NCBI RefSeq assembly: GCF_004514475.2
Contig: NZ_MYFO02000002.1
Location: 1-64,000, forward strand
Length of the DNA: 64,000 nucleotides
DNA from: Paenibacillus athensensis
Lineage (GTDB): Bacteria > Bacillota > Bacilli > Paenibacillales > NBRC-103111
Direction of reading: 5' to 3'
The notes beneath the pieces were generated by a model. It saw only the letters and a program-made list of their open reading frames with translations, was not told the DNA's origin and ran no database searches. The translations under genes and the position numbers were made by a program. Below are positions 60,964 to 64,000 of the stretch, in pieces; position 1 is the stretch's first letter, and every line of letters begins with the position of its first letter.

Positions 60964-62130
60964 GTTTCAATCCATGCTCCCGCGTAAGGAGCGACAGGAG
61001 TATTAAATGGGACTGTTAGATCGAGTCATGTTTCAATCCACGCTCCTGCGTAAGGAGCGACGGCACATACTCTACGTAACTACCATCAGGCGCAAAGTTT
61101 CAATCCACGCTCCCGCGTAAGGAGCGACATGGACATGTCTTAACGAGAGGAGGTGAGGGAGAGTTTCAATCCACGCTCCCGCGTAAGGAGCGACGCGATT
61201 TTCTCTTATAATTTCGACAAGCTTGAGCTGTTTCAATCCACGCTCCCGCGTAAGGAGCGACAAGAGTCTTGCAATGTCCCACGGGATGCTAAAGGGGTTT
61301 CAATCCACGCTCCCGCGTAAGGAGCGACTCATGCGTATCATAGAGCTGGCTAAATTTTTTGACGTTTCAATCCACGCTCCCGCGTAAGGAGCGACCAAGG
61401 TAATAAGTTGGCAAGGTGTACGAGCTCAAGTTTCAATCCACGCTCCCGCGTAAGGAGCGACATGGAGCAGGCGAAGCAGAAGATTTCGTTCCAGTGTTTC
61501 AATCCACGCTCCCGCGTAAGGAGCGACGACTATACAGACGAGCAGTATCAAGCATTTTACGTTTCAATCCACGCTCCCGCGTAAGGAGCGACGTGCAAAC
61601 GATTCGCTTGATCAGATGGACGGCAAGAGTGTTTCAATCCACGCTCCCGCGTAAGGAGCGACTTTAATGCTTGTGACCAAAATTTCGGACCTGAACAGTT
61701 TCAATCCACGCTCCCGCGTAAGGAGCGACGAGGTGCTGCGCTAATGTACACCATGTTGGATTTTTTGTTTCAATCCACGCTCCCGCGTAAGGAGCGACCT
61801 CATGGATGTACTCATTGACTACTGCGTATTTGTTTCAATCCACGCTCCCGCGTAAGGAGCGACGATTTCTGCCGGGTATTTGATGTACTCCAAACGGTTT
61901 CAATCCACGCTCCCGCGTAAGGAGCGACATCTGACGATTAAAACCAAGGAGGATAACGAAAATGTTTCAATCCACGCTCCCGCGTAAGGAGCGACGTGCG
62001 CGTGTACGGCATGGACATGTGGGGCTACTGGTTTCAATCCACGCTCCCGCGTAAGGAGCGACCCGGGAGATACGATGCGCGGCACAAACATGCACCATGT
62101 TTCAATCCACGCTCCCGCGTAAGGAGCGAC
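60964..62130 (-). CRISPR. Type I-C CRISPR array, 18 repeats
   Basis: Eighteen 32-nt repeats (plus-strand form begins GTTTCAATCCACGC and ends CGTAAGGAGCGAC) alternate with 17 spacers of 33-38 nt. Read on the minus strand the repeat is GTCGCTCC...GGATTGAAAC, the type I-C consensus whose 3' end forms the crRNA 5' handle, so transcription should run leftward. This is supported by sequence decay at the left end: repeat 60964 has a C-to-T change (CCATGC) and repeat 61030 another (CTCCTGCG), while the 16 others look identical. The leader is then at the right, towards the cas genes. Confidence 0.97.
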
Positions 62131-62547
62131 AGCACCCCTCGCGAGCCCTTGTGTAGCAAGGACTGGCGGGGGCATTTGCGCGAACCTCTTCGCGACAGTG
62201 CCTTTTTGCTGGCCGAGTTGGCCTTCAAGCACTTCGCAAGCCCATCAGACGGCACCACAAACCCTTGCGTGGCAAGGAGTTGCGGCATTGCGGAGCTGTT
62301 TGCGCGAACCTCCCGGGAAATTCATGTGCGCTTGGGGTTCGCGCAAATTTTTAACAGCTACCTGAAATGACTGTAACATATCTGCAAGTCCCCCAGCAAC
62401 GGCGGATATGCGTGCATTCACATTGCGATGGTTTCGAAATTTTTTGGCGTATCGCGGACGCTTTTTTCTTATTTTACCAAAATTATGAAGGAATCTGGCG
62501 ATTTTTGAAGAATGAGTAGTTGTCCATAGGAAAAAGGAACTATTTGG
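62131..62547. promoter_or_regulatory. CRISPR leader and divergent promoter region
   Basis: A 417-nt region between the array and the WYL gene, without a gene. It holds two pairs of imperfect direct repeats: CCCTTG-tgta-GCAAGG-type hairpins at 62146-62169 and 62262-62285, and TTTGCGCGAACCTC at 62175-62188 and 62299-62312. The reverse complement GGTTCGCGCAAA occurs at 62336-62347, so a 12-bp stem can form with 62299-62310, followed by TTTTT. The right half is AT-rich and probably holds the promoters. Confidence 0.6.
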
Positions 62548-63510
62548 ATGAAAAGGGGCGAACAGGTGGACAAGCTGATTCGGTTATTTGACATTATAAT
62601 GGCCATTCAGGCCAATCCGGGAATTACTGCGAAAGCCCTTGCATTCAAATGCGATTGCAGCGTTCGCACGATTTATCGCTATATCGATATGCTGGAACCG
62701 ATGACGCCGCTGAGGCGCGAGGGGGGCGGTTCGGGTTATCGGTTTGCGGGGCAGTTTTACGCCTATCCGCTGGATTTGACGGAGCAGGAAACGCTCGCTT
62801 TTTCTTTGCTGCCTTCGCTCGTAGATCGCAACAAGATGCCTGCCGGTTTCGAAACAGCACATGACAAGGTCATGTCCGCGCTCGCGGGTAAAAGCCCCCG
62901 CCACCACATGCTCGGCGACATCACTGATGTGATCCAGATGGGGATGCCGGCGTACCGGCCGGACAACCCGAACTGGCTGGCGCCGATTGTGCAGGCGATT
63001 CTGGAAAATCGGACGCTGGCTGCCGTCTATCACACGCAGTCCAGCAACGAGACGAAGGAGCGCAGGATCGATCCTTATTGTCTGGTTCCGCGCGATCAGC
63101 GCTATTATTTGATCGGTTTTTGTCATGCGAACCAAGAGATTCGCACGTTTCGCGTCAGCCGGTTTCTCCAGGTGGAGCCGACGGAGGACGTTTTTGATAA
63201 AGGAAGCTTTAATATCCGAACGTATCTGAAGCATACGTGGTCGATCCAGCGTGGCGACAAAAACATTCGTTTCAAGGTGCGCTTCTCATCCGCAGTTGCC
63301 CGCTATGTGCAGGAGAAGGAGTTGTTCGTCGAGCCTAAGCTTACTCCGCTTGCCGATGGAGGTTTGCTTTTTGAAGTGACCGTGAATAATGAGCGCGAGT
63401 TTTTGAAATGGGTGATGCAGTACGGCCCGGATGCGGAAATTGTTAGTCCTGCGACGACTCGTCAAAAAATGAAGGTCAAGCTGGCGGAATGGAGTCTGCT
63501 TTATGACTAA
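62548..63510 (+). CDS. WYL-domain transcriptional regulator of the CRISPR locus
   Basis: A 320-residue regulator. The N-terminal winged helix has LFDIIMAIQANPGITAKALA and CDCSVRTIYRYIDMLEPMTP. A middle WYL domain follows (TKERRIDPYCLVPRDQRYYL, FCHANQEIRTFRVSRFLQ), then a WCX-like C-terminal domain (FSSAVARYVQEKELFVEPK, FLKWVMQYGPDAEIV). Such proteins precede many type I-C cas operons and sense nucleic acid ligands to control defence genes. ATG 62548 has AAGGAAC upstream. It lies 84 nt ahead of cas3. A dyad between them (63524-63542) is a candidate binding site. Confidence 0.88.
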   Translation: MKRGEQVDKLIRLFDIIMAIQANPGITAKALAFKCDCSVRTIYRYIDMLEPMTPLRREGGGSGYRFAGQFYAYPLDLTEQETLAFSLLPSLVDRNKMPAGFETAHDKVMSALAGKSPRHHMLGDITDVIQMGMPAYRPDNPNWLAPIVQAILENRTLAAVYHTQSSNETKERRIDPYCLVPRDQRYYLIGFCHANQEIRTFRVSRFLQVEPTEDVFDKGSFNIRTYLKHTWSIQRGDKNIRFKVRFSSAVARYVQEKELFVEPKLTPLADGGLLFEVTVNNEREFLKWVMQYGPDAEIVSPATTRQKMKVKLAEWSLLYD

Positions 63511-63523
63511 AACATTTGTTCGG

Positions 63524-63542
63524 GTGACACACATGTTGTCAC
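63524..63542 (+). promoter_or_regulatory. Dyad GTGACA-N7-TGTCAC in the WYL-cas3 gap
   Basis: GTGACA (63524-63529) and TGTCAC (63537-63542) are exact inverted arms around CACATGT, in the 84-nt gap before cas3. This position fits an operator for the WYL regulator. Confidence 0.5.
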
Positions 63543-63594
63543 TGGGGCTGTGATAGATTGTCCTTACTGGAATAAATGAGAAAAGGAGATGTAT

Positions 63595-64000
63595 ATGCCG
63601 ATGTCCGATTCTGCAGCAGGCAGTCAGTATTACGCACATCGCACAGACTCCGCCAACAAGGAGGATTGGCAGACACTCAAAGCGCATTTGGAAGGCGTAG
63701 CCAAGCTTGCCAAGGAATTTGCGGCCCAATTTGGCGCTGGCGAATGGGGTTGGCTGGTTGGCATGCTGCATGATGTGGGGAAATTCTCCAAGGAATTTCA
63801 ACGCAGGCTGGAAGGCGAGAGATTAAGCGTCGATCATGCGACAGCGGGAGCGCAATATTTGGACGAACGATGGAAAAAGCTTGGCGCGAACGCTGCCCGC
63901 AGGCGTATAGCATCTTACGTGATTGCAGGCCATCACGCAGGATTGGCCGATTACGGCACCCCGGCTTCGATCGGTGAACGGGCGTTATGCCGCAGACTGC
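63595..64000 (+). CDS. cas3: Cas3, N-terminal HD nuclease part (runs off the window)
   Basis: The first 135 codons of a protein cut by the window end. ATG 63595 is 6 nt after AAAAGGAG; ATG 63589 would abut the site. The sequence reads YYAHRTDSANKEDWQTLKAH and AKEFAAQFG, then the metal motif MLHDVGKFSKEFQRRLEG. DHATAGAQYL and VIAGHHAGLADYG supply further HD-site histidines. This order of histidines is that of the Cas3'' HD domain, which in type I-C is normally fused to the helicase. With the array it marks a type I-C system whose remaining genes lie beyond 64000. Confidence 0.9.
   Translation, partial: MPMSDSAAGSQYYAHRTDSANKEDWQTLKAHLEGVAKLAKEFAAQFGAGEWGWLVGMLHDVGKFSKEFQRRLEGERLSVDHATAGAQYLDERWKKLGANAARRRIASYVIAGHHAGLADYGTPASIGERALCRRL

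Noticed and set aside
61900-62288. Open frames across the CRISPR array and leader
   Set aside because: They encode translated repeats (LLTRERGLK) and are not genes.
1-64000. Insertion sequences or prophage
   Set aside because: No transposase, integrase, terminal inverted repeats with target duplication, or phage structural genes were seen.

Overview
The window reads as chromosome of a GC-rich, endospore-forming Firmicute close to Paenibacillus. The indications are a gerA-type germinant receptor operon, three YheC/YheD-type ATP-grasp spore-coat proteins, an S-layer-homology protein, RNase J, an I-C CRISPR locus and a WIAG-tail repeat protein. Ribosome-binding sites are strong (AGGAGG type), and several starts are TTG or GTG. 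I saw no transposase, integrase or phage structural cluster.

Layout. 1-560: the 3' end of a 23S rRNA, then tRNA-His, tRNA-Gln and tRNA-Leu with no 5S between. 0.6-12 kb: a MidA-like methyltransferase with TPRs, a large protein with a duplicated nuclease-like module, a YheC/D protein, an SLH surface protein and a double-length YheC/D protein on the other strand. 12-15.5 kb: a non-coding locus carrying an apparently circularly permuted tRNA-like RNA and a ~210-nt structured domain, followed by a slipin (SPFH) gene, a BtrH-like gene and a lipoprotein. 15.9-25.8 kb: chemoreceptor, glycosyltransferase, a fluoride riboswitch with its ClC-type fluoride exporter, a decayed small gene, a hybrid histidine-kinase-type sensor, RNase J and a CBO0543-family membrane protein. 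26-35.5 kb: aminotransferase, acetyltransferase, MocR regulator, ACT-malic enzyme, AraC regulator and a GH20-type hexosaminidase. 35.6-40.6 kb: a tightly overlapping sugar-acid operon (amidohydrolase, DgaE, DgaF, PfkB kinase, GntR) with no PTS genes. 40.7-44.8 kb: MFS transporter, phosphatidylserine decarboxylase, a small Cys-rich protein and a NagZ-like lipoprotein. 45-49.3 kb: ger operon (small membrane protein, A, B, C). 49.6-60.5 kb: iron alcohol dehydrogenase, a third YheC/D protein divergent from a GT4 glycosyltransferase, and a 2049-residue repeat protein. 60.5-64 kb: a frameshifted membrane gene, an 18-repeat I-C CRISPR array, its leader, a WYL regulator and the start of cas3.

How the genes fit together. 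Much of the window concerns the spore surface (YheC/D proteins, glycosyltransferases, WIAG fiber, Ger receptor). A second theme is amino-sugar use: hexosaminidases GH20 and GH3, and an operon that would deacylate, deaminate and cleave a 2-amino sugar acid to pyruvate and a triose phosphate. The most unusual item is the RNA locus at about 12.2-12.5 kb: it has every conserved core base of a tRNA with a Tyr anticodon, but the 3' half lies upstream of the 5' half and the acceptor stem is closed by a 5-nt loop. All database-dependent identities here come from motif recognition only; no search was run.
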